Below are positions 54,675 through 63,019 of a stretch of DNA of 64,000 bases, one piece after another. Made by a program: the position numbers and the translations under genes. Below the pieces are notes generated by a model. The model saw only the letters and a program-made list of their open reading frames with translations. It did not search any database and was not told the DNA's origin. The stretch's first letter is position 1, and the number at the start of each line of letters is the position of its first letter. This DNA is from Terriglobia bacterium (lineage in GTDB: Bacteria > Acidobacteriota > Terriglobia > JAIQFV01): assembly GCA_028716525.1 (NCBI GenBank), contig JAQUPQ010000022.1:1-64000 (forward strand), written 5' to 3'.

Positions 54675-54862
54675 AGATGCGGTTTTCCCCCTTTGAGGCA
54701 GCCACCTCAATGCGGCCCCTCGACGTTCGACCCAACCTTTTCAGTGGCGACTAATTGTTCTCCAATTATTGAGAGCTCGGAATACCCGGTACCAAGGCGT
54801 TCATCGGGGTTCCGATCACACGCTTCCATTCGTAAAACAGTTTCTCTTTACTTGGAGGATTT

Positions 54863-56197
54863 ATGAAAAATCAAGTTCCCAGGATCAAGACCCATCTGCC
54901 GGGACCCAAAGCCAAGAAGATTCTGGCGGGAGATGAACGATTCGTTTCTCCGTCGTACACGCGCCCGTACCCGCTGGTCATGAAGCGGGGTCGGGGAGCT
55001 TGGGTCGAAGATGTGGATGGAAATACCTTTCTCGATTTCAGTGCCGGGATCGCCGTCTGCTCGACAGGACACGCACATCCCGAGGTTGTCGCGGCCATTC
55101 AGAAACAGGCGGCTGAGTTTATTCATATGTCGGGGACAGATTTCTATTATGCCCAAATGGTTGAGCTGGCCGAGCGATTGGCGGCATCGGTTCCGGGAAA
55201 GGGTAAGAGGAAGGTGTACTTCGGTAATTCCGGCGCGGAGGCGATTGAGGCGGCCATGAAGTTGGCGCGTTTTCACACCCGGCGGGACAAGTTCATTGCG
55301 TTTTATGGGGCCTTCCACGGGCGCACGATGGGAGCCTTGTCCCTGACGGCCAGTAAAGTCACCCAGCGGCGCGGCTTCAGCCCCTTGGTTCCGGGCGTGA
55401 CGCACATTCCTTACGGCTATTGCTACCGCTGCCCTTACAATCTGAATCCCCAGACGTGCTCCATCGACTGCGGGACTTTTCTCCGTGATGTGGTATTCAA
55501 GACGGAGGTGCCGCCCGAAGAAGTGGCCGCTATTTTTGTCGAACCCGTGCTCGGGGAAGGCGGATATGTCATACCGCCGAAAGAGTTTTTGCTGGAATTG
55601 CGGCGCATCTGCGACGAGTTCGGAATTCTCTTGGTTGCCGACGAAGTTCAATGTGGCATGGGTCGGACAGGAAGGATGTGGGCCATTGAGCATTTCGGCA
55701 TCGAGCCTGACATTCTCTGCACAGCCAAGGGACTGGCTTCGGGAATGCCCATTGGAGTCATGGTGGCTCGGGACAAGATCATGGACTGGCCCCCCGGAGC
55801 TCATGCTTCCACCTTTGGAGGAAATCCCGTCTCCTGCGCCGCGGCGTTGGCCACCATAAAATTGCTGGAACGCACCTATATCGCTAATGCAGAGCGCATG
55901 GGGAAATATATTCTTGAAAGAATTTCCGATTGGCCCCAAAAACATCGCCTGGTAGGCGACGTCCGCGGCCTTGGACTGATGGTGGCGATTGAACTGGTCC
56001 GGGATAAGAGCACTCGGGAGAAAGCCACGGAGGAACGAGGTCGCGTTCTTCATGAGGCCTTCAAGCGAGGCCTGTTGATTTTGGGATGCGGTGAGAGCGT
56101 GGTGCGCATGATGCCGCCCTTGGTCATCAACGAACACCAGGCGGACCTTGCCATCGACATCCTCGAAGAGGTACTGGGTAGGATTGAAAAGAAATAG
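54863..56197 (+). CDS. Class III aminotransferase (acetylornithine/4-aminobutyrate type)
   Basis: This 444-residue PLP enzyme has SAGIAVCSTGHAHPEVVAAI, GNSGAEAIEAAMKLARFHT, FHGRTMGALSLTASK, VEPVLGEGGYVIPPKEFL, LLVADEVQCGMGRTGRMWAI and LCTAKGLASGMPIG with the PLP lysine. These are class III aminotransferase motifs. The extra cysteine-rich segment near residue 185 (YCYRCPYNLNPQTCSIDC) is typical of a subgroup annotated as acetyl-ornithine or GABA aminotransferase. GGAGG before ATG 54863 is strong. Substrate not certain. Confidence 0.9.
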   Translation: MKNQVPRIKTHLPGPKAKKILAGDERFVSPSYTRPYPLVMKRGRGAWVEDVDGNTFLDFSAGIAVCSTGHAHPEVVAAIQKQAAEFIHMSGTDFYYAQMVELAERLAASVPGKGKRKVYFGNSGAEAIEAAMKLARFHTRRDKFIAFYGAFHGRTMGALSLTASKVTQRRGFSPLVPGVTHIPYGYCYRCPYNLNPQTCSIDCGTFLRDVVFKTEVPPEEVAAIFVEPVLGEGGYVIPPKEFLLELRRICDEFGILLVADEVQCGMGRTGRMWAIEHFGIEPDILCTAKGLASGMPIGVMVARDKIMDWPPGAHASTFGGNPVSCAAALATIKLLERTYIANAERMGKYILERISDWPQKHRLVGDVRGLGLMVAIELVRDKSTREKATEERGRVLHEAFKRGLLILGCGESVVRMMPPLVINEHQADLAIDILEEVLGRIEKK

Positions 56198-56440
56198 CAA
56201 AGCAAGCCGGGGAGTTTGCCGGATTCAAAGGTGATTCCCGGTTCTGAGATTGAAATTCCCAATGAAGTCCAAGGAATGATTGTTCCTGGGAGGCAATCGA
56301 AAATTCATCTGAAATGCAGTGTCACAGAATTTGTTTGGATTTTGGAAGTTGGAACTTATTTGGACTTTAGTGATTGAAGATTGGAATTCATCAGACCGGG
56401 ACCGCTCTGTTCGCTTCAAGCGCACGTGGGAACAGCAACC

Positions 56441-56878
56441 ATGTGGCCCAAAATGGTGATTGAAGCTTGGGAACGCTGGGTGGGACACCCTCGACGAAGA
56501 GGTTCGGCCTGGCGAGAAGACCCGCTGGCATTGGGTCGCGAGGGCGAACGCCAGGCCTATCGATTTCTGCGGCGACAGGGGTATCAAGTGGTCGCGCGAA
56601 ACTTCCGCTCCCCTCGAGGCGAGGTTGATTTGATCGCCTGGGATCGTGATATACTCTGTTTTGTCGAAGTCAAAACAAGAATCGATGTTAAGCACGGCCG
56701 TCCGGAAGAGGCTGTGACCCCGTTCAAACAGAGACAAATTCTGAACGCCTCGCTTGATTATCTTCGCCAAGCCGGATTGCATCGGGTCAATACCCGATAC
56801 GAAATTGCGGCGGTGGAATTCGACCAGGCGGGCGCACCCGTGTGCCGCTTAATCCAGCAGGCGGGTCTGATTAGATGA
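56441..56878 (+). CDS. YraN/UPF0102 nuclease-like protein
   Basis: This 145-residue protein has the YraN/UPF0102 core: GREGERQAYRFLRRQGYQVV, ARNFRSPRGEVDLIAWD and CFVEVKTRIDVKHGRP. The E-V-D-L and E-V-K-T residues form the endonuclease-like (PD-(D/E)xK) active site. The family is thought to act in DNA processing. The ATG at 56441 is a cautious choice; ATG 56381 is possible but its leader is not conserved to my knowledge. It precedes galT by 44 bp. Confidence 0.85.
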   Translation: MWPKMVIEAWERWVGHPRRRGSAWREDPLALGREGERQAYRFLRRQGYQVVARNFRSPRGEVDLIAWDRDILCFVEVKTRIDVKHGRPEEAVTPFKQRQILNASLDYLRQAGLHRVNTRYEIAAVEFDQAGAPVCRLIQQAGLIR

Positions 56879-56922
56879 TCTTCTGAAGGCAGCCTAAGCG
56901 GAGGGAAGGAGACGTATTCGAC

Positions 56923-57924
56923 ATGCCTGAATTTCGAAAGGACATTGTTACCGGTCGTTGGGTGATCATCGCAACAGAACGGGCCAAGCGTCCCACGGAT
57001 TTTGCGTTGGAGCCTGTGGAAAACAAGAGTGGGCAGAATTGCCCCTTTTGCCCCGGGAACGAATCAAAGACTCCACCCGAGGTGCTGGCCTATCGGGTCA
57101 ATGGAGGAGCTCCGAACACGCCCGGATGGAAGCTGCGGGTCGTGCCCAACAAGTTTCCGGTTCTGGGGATTGAGGGAGATCTGAATAAGCAAGGGGAAGG
57201 GTTGTATGACAAGATGAACGGCATTGGCGCGCACGAGGTGATTATTGAGACACCTCAGCATGAGAAGACTTTTGACATGTTGACCGAGAAGGAGATCGAA
57301 GACGTCTTGTGGGCCTTTCGGGATCGTGTCCTGGATCTTAAGAAGGACAAGCGCTTCAAGTACATCCTCATTTTCAAGAATCACGGGTCCGCCGCGGGTG
57401 CCTCACTGGAACACACCCATTCCCAGTTGATCGCGTTGCCGATTGTGCCCAAGAGTGTCCTCCAAGAAGTGGAGGGTTCGCGGAATCACTTCGCCAACCG
57501 GGAGCGTTGCATCTATTGCGATATTATTCGGCAGGAGCGTGAAGAAGGCGTCCGTGTGATTTTGGAAAACAAAGATTTTGTGGTGATCGCGCCCTATGCG
57601 CCGCGGTTTCCTTTCGAGACCTACATTTTGCCGAAATTGCATGATTCTTGTTTTGAGGAAGGGAAGAGCTATGAATATGAAGCTTTGGCCAGCATCGCCA
57701 AAGAGACATTGGTGCGCATGACGAAAGTGTTGGATCGGCCCGCCTACAATATCATGATTCACACATCCCCTTTCGGTGAAGAGATCAATGATTTCTATCA
57801 TTGGCATATTGAGATCATGCCCCGGCTCACCAAAGTGGCCGGATTTGAATGGGGTACAGGCTTTTACATCAATCCCACTCCTCCGGAAGAGGCCGCAAAG
57901 TTCCTGCGCGAAGCTGTGGTCTAG
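56923..57924 (+). CDS. galT: Galactose-1-phosphate uridylyltransferase
   Basis: This 333-residue enzyme is a GalT of the HIT superfamily. It has FRKDIVTGRWVIIATERAKR, CPFCPGNESKTPPE with the first zinc Cys pair, ILIFKNHGSAAGASLEHTHS, the HTHSQL active site, CIYCDIIRQE, and FYHWHIEIMPRLTK near the C-terminus. It swaps UMP between UDP-glucose and galactose-1-phosphate. With galE at 34783 it would support galactose use or UDP-galactose supply for the glycan. Confidence 0.9.
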   Translation: MPEFRKDIVTGRWVIIATERAKRPTDFALEPVENKSGQNCPFCPGNESKTPPEVLAYRVNGGAPNTPGWKLRVVPNKFPVLGIEGDLNKQGEGLYDKMNGIGAHEVIIETPQHEKTFDMLTEKEIEDVLWAFRDRVLDLKKDKRFKYILIFKNHGSAAGASLEHTHSQLIALPIVPKSVLQEVEGSRNHFANRERCIYCDIIRQEREEGVRVILENKDFVVIAPYAPRFPFETYILPKLHDSCFEEGKSYEYEALASIAKETLVRMTKVLDRPAYNIMIHTSPFGEEINDFYHWHIEIMPRLTKVAGFEWGTGFYINPTPPEEAAKFLREAVV

Positions 57925-58295
57925 TGCTTTTCTTTCTTGGATTGAGTAGGTGTCGATCCATCGGAAAATCCAGTTTCCCGCCGAGTAACGCACTCGGCGG
58001 GTCTACCAGAGCGTTTCTTATATTCAAACCGGTGGGCCCGGCCGTTTTTTGGGCCGGGCGAACTCCGTCGAATTTGCTTTCAGTATCTTGCAGACACTGC
58101 CCCCGCCCTACAAAACGGGCGTGGCTACCCGAACTGGATCGTGCGCTGCATTTTGTCGTCATCAAATGTTGCATTTCGTAGGGTAAATGGAATCTCGCCA
58201 CGTGCCAGCATGACGGGGCAAGTCTCATTCTCGGGCTGTTTGTTCTCACTCACCACTCGTCACTTGCCACTCATCACTGTTCCATCGCGAGCGTC
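57925..58295. repeat. Intergenic region with dispersed palindromes
   Basis: No gene is supported. CCCGCCGAG/CTCGGCGGG (57977-58001) and GCCCGGCC/GGCCGGGC (58036-58059) form strong hairpins. GCCCCCGCCCTACAAAACGG, followed by GCGTGGCTACC, near 58098 resembles common intergenic repeat sequence. The hairpins could help terminate galT transcripts. Confidence 0.6.
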
Positions 58296-58324
58296 TTGAC
58301 AATTCCGGAGGGCGTCTCTAGAAT
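58296..58324 (+). promoter_or_regulatory. Sigma70-type promoter of tRNA-Gly
   Basis: TTGACA (58296-58301) and TAGAAT (58319-58324) are separated by exactly 17 bases, about 55 bp upstream of the tRNA. Confidence 0.8.
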
Positions 58325-58378
58325 GATTTGGCATTGAATGGCCGCTCGCAGCCGCAGGATTCAGTGATATTGGAATGG

Positions 58379-58454
58379 GCGGGAATAGCTCAGTTGGTAG
58401 AGCGCAACCTTGCCAAGGTCGAGGTCGCGGGTTCGAATCCCGTTTCCCGCTCCA
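58379..58454 (+). tRNA. tRNA-Gly (GCC)
   Basis: GCGGGAATAGCTCAGTTGGT at the 5' end, anticodon GCC at 58412-58414 in an ACCTT/AAGGT stem, GGTTCGAATCC in the T arm, TTCCCGC acceptor and T plus encoded CCA. All four arms fold normally. Confidence 0.95.
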
Positions 58455-58574
58455 TAACACTTCTTTTCCTCCCGAATTCCTTTCAATCTCATTTATTATT
58501 GGAGTGGACGGGTCGTTTTTGACGCCAAGGGCGCGACTATGCCGTGTGGTTGGGGTGACCCTGGCAGAAGTTGA

Positions 58575-58610
58575 AGAGCTTGGAATATCCGGGTGGATAT
58601 TCCAAGCTCT
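58575..58610. repeat. Perfect 16-bp hairpin
   Basis: AGAGCTTGGAATATCC (58575-58590) and GGATATTCCAAGCTCT (58595-58610) form a perfect 16-bp stem with loop GGGT. It sits between the tRNA-Gly gene and the end of the convergent secreted-protein gene. No T-run follows in either direction, so it may work as a bidirectional stop or a transcript end-stabilising element. Confidence 0.7.
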
Positions 58611-58616
58611 CGAAAT

Positions 58617-59618
58617 CTACTCGGGTGGTGAAAAAGATAAGCAGTAAGCGTCAGGGGCGGGAAGTGGCAAACAGGAACAAGCACCTGCATTTGGATTGGA
58701 GGTGGATAAGATCACGAATGTGGGCGGGCGGAAGATGAAGAATTTGGCCGTGAAGACATTGTTGCAGGATGAGGAAAAGCCCTTGATTCCAAGCCCCGCG
58801 CCCCCGGCTCCGAATCCGGTCAAACATCCGGAAGAGAACGCCATACCGTGGCCCGTGGTCACTGTTTCGTCGGGGCATGAGGTGAAGACAAAGTCGCCGG
58901 TTCCCGGGTCAAACACGATGTTACTTTGGGTCGTGCTGTCCTGGAAACAAGTGTCAAATCCAGCCACCCAGCGAACCTCATTGAGGAGCAGCTGATATTG
59001 GTTGAGGCTTCTTCCGGTGGAACAACGGTTGCCATGAAAGTGGTTATCCGGACCTGATACCACAATCCGTCCGCCACTGAAGGTTCCGTATAAACCCAGC
59101 GTGGCCCCCGTGCCGGGATTTGTAATAAAGGGTGTAAACCCCGGGTCCCAGGAAGAGAAGGCCATGTGGGCATTAGAAAAGCTCGCAGTAACCCCATTGG
59201 TCAGGCCAGGGACTGTCGCAAGGACGGCTCCGCTCGTGCTCCGGCTCCCACCCCTCGTAATTACCGCGGCCAGATCATCAATATTACCCGGGTCTTCAAA
59301 AATAACCCCCCCGCCGAGTGCCAAGTACGGCAGGATACGTGTGGCCCAATCCGCATTGATGTCCGAGTCGGACTCCCAAGTGAATAGGAGAACGTCATAA
59401 TTGGCTCGTAACTGAGCCGGGGACATGCCGTTGAAAGTGTCCGTATCCGACAGAAATGTGAAGGTCCCAGGGAAGTCACCTGAAGCTGCAATCTGCTGAG
59501 CACAGGCATTACCTTCGTTGGCTCCAACCCCTGCGACTCTGATGTTGGGCGCACCAAAGGCCAATACCCCGAAGCCGATGAGCGCCAATAAGGTCAATAA
59601 CGTCATTCGTTTCAGCAT
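58617..59618 (-). CDS. Secreted protein of unknown function
   Basis: This 333-residue protein has a clear signal peptide (MLKRMTLLTLLALIGFGVLA, to about residue 22). The part from about 25 to 215 looks like a globular alpha/beta fold (VLLFTWESDSDINADWATRI, YLALGGGVIFEDPGNIDDLA, GGRIVVSGPDNHFHGNRC). That resembles glutamine amidotransferase-like or ThuA-like folds in general outline only. The C-terminal part is Cys-, Gly- and Ser-rich. There are about eight cysteines, as in an exported, disulphide-bonded protein. I recognise no specific family. Confidence 0.65.
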   Translation of the reverse strand: MLKRMTLLTLLALIGFGVLAFGAPNIRVAGVGANEGNACAQQIAASGDFPGTFTFLSDTDTFNGMSPAQLRANYDVLLFTWESDSDINADWATRILPYLALGGGVIFEDPGNIDDLAAVITRGGSRSTSGAVLATVPGLTNGVTASFSNAHMAFSSWDPGFTPFITNPGTGATLGLYGTFSGGRIVVSGPDNHFHGNRCSTGRSLNQYQLLLNEVRWVAGFDTCFQDSTTQSNIVFDPGTGDFVFTSCPDETVTTGHGMAFSSGCLTGFGAGGAGLGIKGFSSSCNNVFTAKFFIFRPPTFVILSTSNPNAGACSCLPLPAPDAYCLSFSPPE

Positions 59619-60273
59619 AGATTCTTCTCCTTGAAAGCAGTTTGAGAGATACTGGACTCACTGTTGTGGTCCTTCCGCTTAAGCGGTCCCAGAACCTCGA
59701 GGGTTGGGGCTTGTACGGTGTTTTCTGCCGTGTCCCGTGAATCAAATTCCTTATCAGACTGATTCAATAGATCAGAATGGCGCGGCGCGAGCGGAAGGTC
59801 TAAGCTCTAAAAAGGCACCTGAGCATTCCCACAATCTGCCCTCAACCTGTCAAAGGGATTAAAGACAAAGAGTGCTTTCTCTCGCAAAACAAATAAAAGT
59901 GTAAGATGAACGCCCCGAATAATAGCGAAGAGGAAAATATTTTGTCAAGGGATGACTCCAGAGGGTATTGACTCATTTTGAACGGGTGGCGGATCTATGA
60001 GCCACTACCCTCCAGAGAGATAGATATTTTCGTGCTGTAAGCGCCATTTGATCCGGAGAATTCTGTTGGCATCATTTGCTGCAATGTGTTATAAAATTTT
60101 CAGTAGGGGCTCGGGAGAAGATTGACCGGATGCGGTTTTCAGGTTTAGGCAGGCCGCGAAAGAACAGTCAGACTTCTCAGCCTGACAAAAATATCACGAG
60201 AACTTTTGCGCCTGCCTATCTCTCCAATGGATTCGCCCGAATCCATTTTTTGTTTTTATCCCCTCATACGAGT
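59619..60273. other. AT-rich intergenic region
   Basis: No gene is supported. The sequence near 59800-60100 is more AT-rich than its surroundings. A possible promoter, TTGGCA (60066-60071) and TATAAA (60090-60095) with an 18-base spacer, points toward tRNA-Cys but lies 180 bp away. Confidence 0.4.
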
Positions 60274-60348
60274 GGCGGCGTAGCCAAGTGGTAAGGCAGA
60301 AGTCTGCAAAACTTCTATTCACCCGTTCGATTCGGGTCGCCGCCTCCA
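60274..60348 (+). tRNA. tRNA-Cys (GCA)
   Basis: GGCGGCGTAGCCAAGTGGTA at the 5' end, anticodon GCA at 60306-60308 within an AGAAGT/ACTTCT stem, CGTTCGATTCG in the T arm, a CGCCGCC acceptor strand, T discriminator and encoded CCA. The discriminator T and anticodon GCA define tRNA-Cys; this is not tRNA-Sec. Confidence 0.95.
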
Positions 60349-60588
60349 ACTCCTCGATTCCAACCTATTGTTCCTGAAACTGGCACGAAAATGCGGAACC
60401 CTGTTCATGAGGAACCCGGGGAGCAAGGAGTTTGTCTTTGATCCACACTCGCCCACGATATCTTTTCTTGATGTCTTAGGTTTTCAATTTCATGGTTTCC
60501 TGTGTTCCTTATAAAATAGAGCTTGTTGATTCCGGCTCGTCTGTTTGGGCGACGCCAAATTTTTGGAAATGAATGAGAGGAGGTGTTC

Positions 60589-61380
60589 ATGGATTTGGGA
60601 TTAAAGGGAAAACGGGCTTTGGTGGTGGCCTCCAGTCACGGATTGGGGAAGGCGGCAGCCATGGAATTGGGGCGCGAAGGAGCCCGCCTCGCGATGTGTT
60701 CGCGAGACCCTGCTGCCATTGAGCGAGCCGCTGATGAAATCCGAGGTCAGACAAAAGCTGAGATTCTACCGTTGGTTGCCGATGTGACTGTGTCCGGCGA
60801 CATTGAGCGTCTGGTCAATGAAACCATGATGCATTTCGGAGGCATTGATATTCTTGTTACGAATGCCGGCGGCCCCCCGGCCACCACTTTTGCCGGCACG
60901 CCGCCGGAGGCATGGCAAAAAGCGTTTGATCTGACGCTCATGAGCGCCGTCAATCTGTGTCGCGCCGTCGTGCCCCAAATGAAGCAGCGGCGTTGGGGGC
61001 GAATCATCTTCATTACTTCGATCACGGTCAAACAGCCGGCTGCCAATCTCATTCTGTCGAATGTCATTCGGATATCTCTGTCGGGCTTGTGCAAGAGCCT
61101 TTCGAATGAATTTGCGGCTGAGAACATCCTGGTTAATTCTGTTTTGCCCGGCTATACACTAACGGAGCGGCTCGCTGAGCTATCGGAGGCTCAAAGCCAT
61201 CAGCGGGGCGTTTCCAAGGACGAAATTATTGCGGAATGGGAGAAAAGAATCCCGATGTGCCGCCTTGGAAAGCCCGAAGAGCTCGGTGCGCTCATCGCAT
61301 TTCTGGCCTCGGAAAGGGCCAGTTATATCACCGGCACTTGTATTCAAGTCGATGGCGGATATATTGAGGGAGTGTACTAG
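60589..61380 (+). CDS. SDR oxidoreductase without the YxxxK catalytic pair
   Basis: This 263-residue short-chain dehydrogenase-like protein has LKGKRALVVASSHGLGKAAA (TGxxxGxG-type loop), ILVTNAGGPPATTF and WGRIIFITSITVKQPAANLI. At the position of the catalytic Tyr and Lys it has Ser and Arg (LSNVIRISLSGLCKS). The C-terminal ITGTCIQVDGGYIEG is normal. A clade with L-S-N-x-x-R in place of YxxxK is known to me as FabG-like proteins of unclear function. AGGAGG before ATG 60589 sets the start. Confidence 0.85.
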   Translation: MDLGLKGKRALVVASSHGLGKAAAMELGREGARLAMCSRDPAAIERAADEIRGQTKAEILPLVADVTVSGDIERLVNETMMHFGGIDILVTNAGGPPATTFAGTPPEAWQKAFDLTLMSAVNLCRAVVPQMKQRRWGRIIFITSITVKQPAANLILSNVIRISLSGLCKSLSNEFAAENILVNSVLPGYTLTERLAELSEAQSHQRGVSKDEIIAEWEKRIPMCRLGKPEELGALIAFLASERASYITGTCIQVDGGYIEGVY

Positions 61381-61437
61381 TACCGTTTGGTCGGGGCCTG
61401 CGGTCTGGCCGAGGCGTACCTATGTTGAGGCGCGGAT

Positions 61438-61512
61438 CTATGCCGCTCCCTGCGGGAGCTCATTGCTCTTGCGGGTGCGCCGGCCTGGGGCTTGCGCCCC
61501 AGGCTACGACTA
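61438..61512 (-). repeat. Dispersed repeat, partial inverted copy
   Basis: CTATGCCGCTCCCTGCGGGA and GCCTGGGGCTTGCGCCCCAG followed by GCTACG are reverse-oriented parts of the repeats at 61801 and 61933, with a different middle. Palindromes CTCCCTGCGGGAG and CTGGGGCTTGCGCCCCAG are recognisable. Confidence 0.7.
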
Positions 61513-61800
61513 TTCCGGGCCTCTGGCCCTGTGCCCTTATAAGCCGCGGACTATTATCCTTATCGATTTCCCCCAACCGCGATGAAGAACCAGGAGGAAA
61601 ATACAATCCCGCGTTGCCGGATAACCCATCTCATGAGGCGGAATGTGGAGCCTGAAACCCCATAACACCCAAACCCCGACTCATCGAGGCGAAGCTACGA
61701 ATATTCCTAGCCTCGGGTCCTGTGCTCTGATCAGCTCGAAATCCTTATTTTCCCGCCCTGCAGGTTACCACCCCGCGCGATGAGGAAGGCTCACGAGAAC

Positions 61801-61897
61801 CAAATCCCCCTTGGGGATGAAATATTCGTAGCCTGAGGCGTGAGCCTCAGGTCGCTGAACCCCTGATACCGGGTAGCTCCCGCAGGGAGCGGCATAG
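61801..61897 (+). repeat. ~98-bp dispersed repeat, copy 1
   Basis: CAAATCCCCCTTGGGGATGA, then GTAGCCTGAGGCGTGAGCCT, CAGGTCGCTGAACCCCTGAT and AGCTCCCGCAGGGAGCGGCA. Three small palindromes (CCCCCTTGGGG, CCTGAGGCGTGAGCCTCAGG, CTCCCGCAGGGAG) follow one another. Confidence 0.9.
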
Positions 61898-61932
61898 TTT
61901 CAGTTCCAGCATTCGGAAGAAACCACACAATT

Positions 61933-62031
61933 CAAATCCCCCATTGGGGGATGAAATATTCGTAGCCTGAGGCGTGAGCCTCAGGTCGCTGAACCCCTGA
62001 TACGGGGTAGCTCCCGCAGGGAGCGGCATAG
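61933..62031 (+). repeat. ~98-bp dispersed repeat, copy 2
   Basis: Almost the same as copy 1, with CCCCCATTGGGGG at the start and TACGGGG in place of TACCGGG later. The two copies are separated by 35 bp of unrelated sequence. Confidence 0.9.
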
Positions 62032-62410
62032 GCATGGACCAGGTCTTTCAGTCTTGCGGACGGATATGATCGCCCAGCCCCGCCAGGGGCGACAGAGAGC
62101 CCCCATTTTCGGGGCAGTTTCTCATGGTCGTTTGTCGCAACCATATACATAAAATCGATTTGTCTTTTCGACGACTGTTCACCGCAGAGACCCGCCGCGG
62201 CGGGCCGAGGTGACGCAGAGAACCTTGCGGCTATTTTCGGGGCAAAAAACTTTCCCTGGCACCCGGGCCCCGACACCTGTTTTGGGAGGCAGATTTTTCC
62301 GAAGGACATAGGTTTTTTCATTGCCCTTAATTCAATGTTCGATTCGTCCCCCACGTCCGGCTAGATGTCTCATGGTCAAAGCGCAATTATTGCACTTTGG
62401 GGTGGGCGCC

Positions 62411-62439
62411 TTGACTTTTCCCCCCGCGGGGAGTATAAA
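62411..62439 (+). promoter_or_regulatory. Sigma70-type promoter of the receiver-like genes
   Basis: TTGACT (62411-62416) and TATAAA (62434-62439) are separated by 17 bases. The predicted transcript has a leader of about 130 bases. Confidence 0.75.
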
Positions 62440-62470
62440 ATTTGAAAAGCCATTTCTGGGGAGCCACAGC

Positions 62471-62491
62471 GATACCACGCCTGGTGGTATC
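62471..62491 (+). promoter_or_regulatory. Leader hairpin
   Basis: GATACCAC (62471-62478) pairs with GTGGTATC (62484-62491), loop GCCTG. It lies within the 5' leader, followed by TCACGCGAGTGA and a GGCCCTTTTTCCCCC stretch. I could not match it to a known riboswitch. Confidence 0.5.
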
Positions 62492-62574
62492 TCACGCGAG
62501 TGAAGAGGCCCTTTTTCCCCCATAACCAATTAGCCCTGTTAATCGGGGCGAATGTTCAACCTAAGTGGTGTCAC

Positions 62575-62982
62575 ATGGAAAACAATCCCAAAGTCCTGGT
62601 GGTCAACGCCTCCGCTGTGGAACGCGAACAGATCATTCTTCATACCCATGGCTGCAACGATCGCGTGGAATTCACAGAAACCCCATCACATGCCTTAGAC
62701 CTGCTTGCGACCGGCCGACATTACGACGCCATTTTCATGGGTATCGACGCGCCCAGCCAGGAGCATTGTCGGGTTCTCGAAGCCGTCCGCAATGAAAATC
62801 TTTCCACGGCGGTGGTCCTGATGTCGCCCATCGATGATGTGGCCTTCTACCTGGAGTGTTTGAGGAAGGGTGCATTCGATTATATACCTCGACCCGTCAA
62901 CTGGAAGGAATTCAGGCGTATCTATGATCTTGCTGTCCACCAGCAGGGTCCGCTCAGTGTTCAAGGAGTCCAAGCGGCTTGA
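62575..62982 (+). CDS. Receiver-like protein lacking the phospho-acceptor Asp
   Basis: This 135-residue protein has the receiver fold: KVLVVNASAVEREQIIL, DAIFMGIDAPSQEHCRVLEA, TAVVLMSPIDDVAFYLECLR and KGAFDYIPRPVNWKEF. The acidic pair after strand 1 is replaced by Asn-Ala, the acceptor position (residue 56) is Gly, and the usual KP is RP. It therefore cannot be phosphorylated in the normal way and is probably a pseudo-receiver. There is no output domain. Another receiver-like gene follows. Confidence 0.75.
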   Translation: MENNPKVLVVNASAVEREQIILHTHGCNDRVEFTETPSHALDLLATGRHYDAIFMGIDAPSQEHCRVLEAVRNENLSTAVVLMSPIDDVAFYLECLRKGAFDYIPRPVNWKEFRRIYDLAVHQQGPLSVQGVQAA

Positions 62983-63019
62983 GAAGACTTCTTTATAGCG
63001 ATCGTGGAAGGGAGTGGAT

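Larger units (their letters stand above)
61381..62410. other. Repeat-rich intergenic region
   Basis: No gene is supported in this kilobase. It holds an inverted partial repeat at 61438-61512, two near-identical ~98-bp repeats at 61801-61897 and 61933-62031, an inverted-repeat half arm near 62181, and a short CACCCGGGCCCCGACACCTG stretch near 62260 related to the array at 7645. Confidence 0.6.

Noticed and set aside
60274-60348. Possible tRNA-Sec, in view of the Sec glutaredoxin
   Set aside because: Anticodon is GCA and arm lengths are normal, so it is tRNA-Cys.
62440-62574. c-di-GMP (GEMM) riboswitch
   Set aside because: The leader has a hairpin but lacks the conserved GEMM core sequences; left as unassigned.
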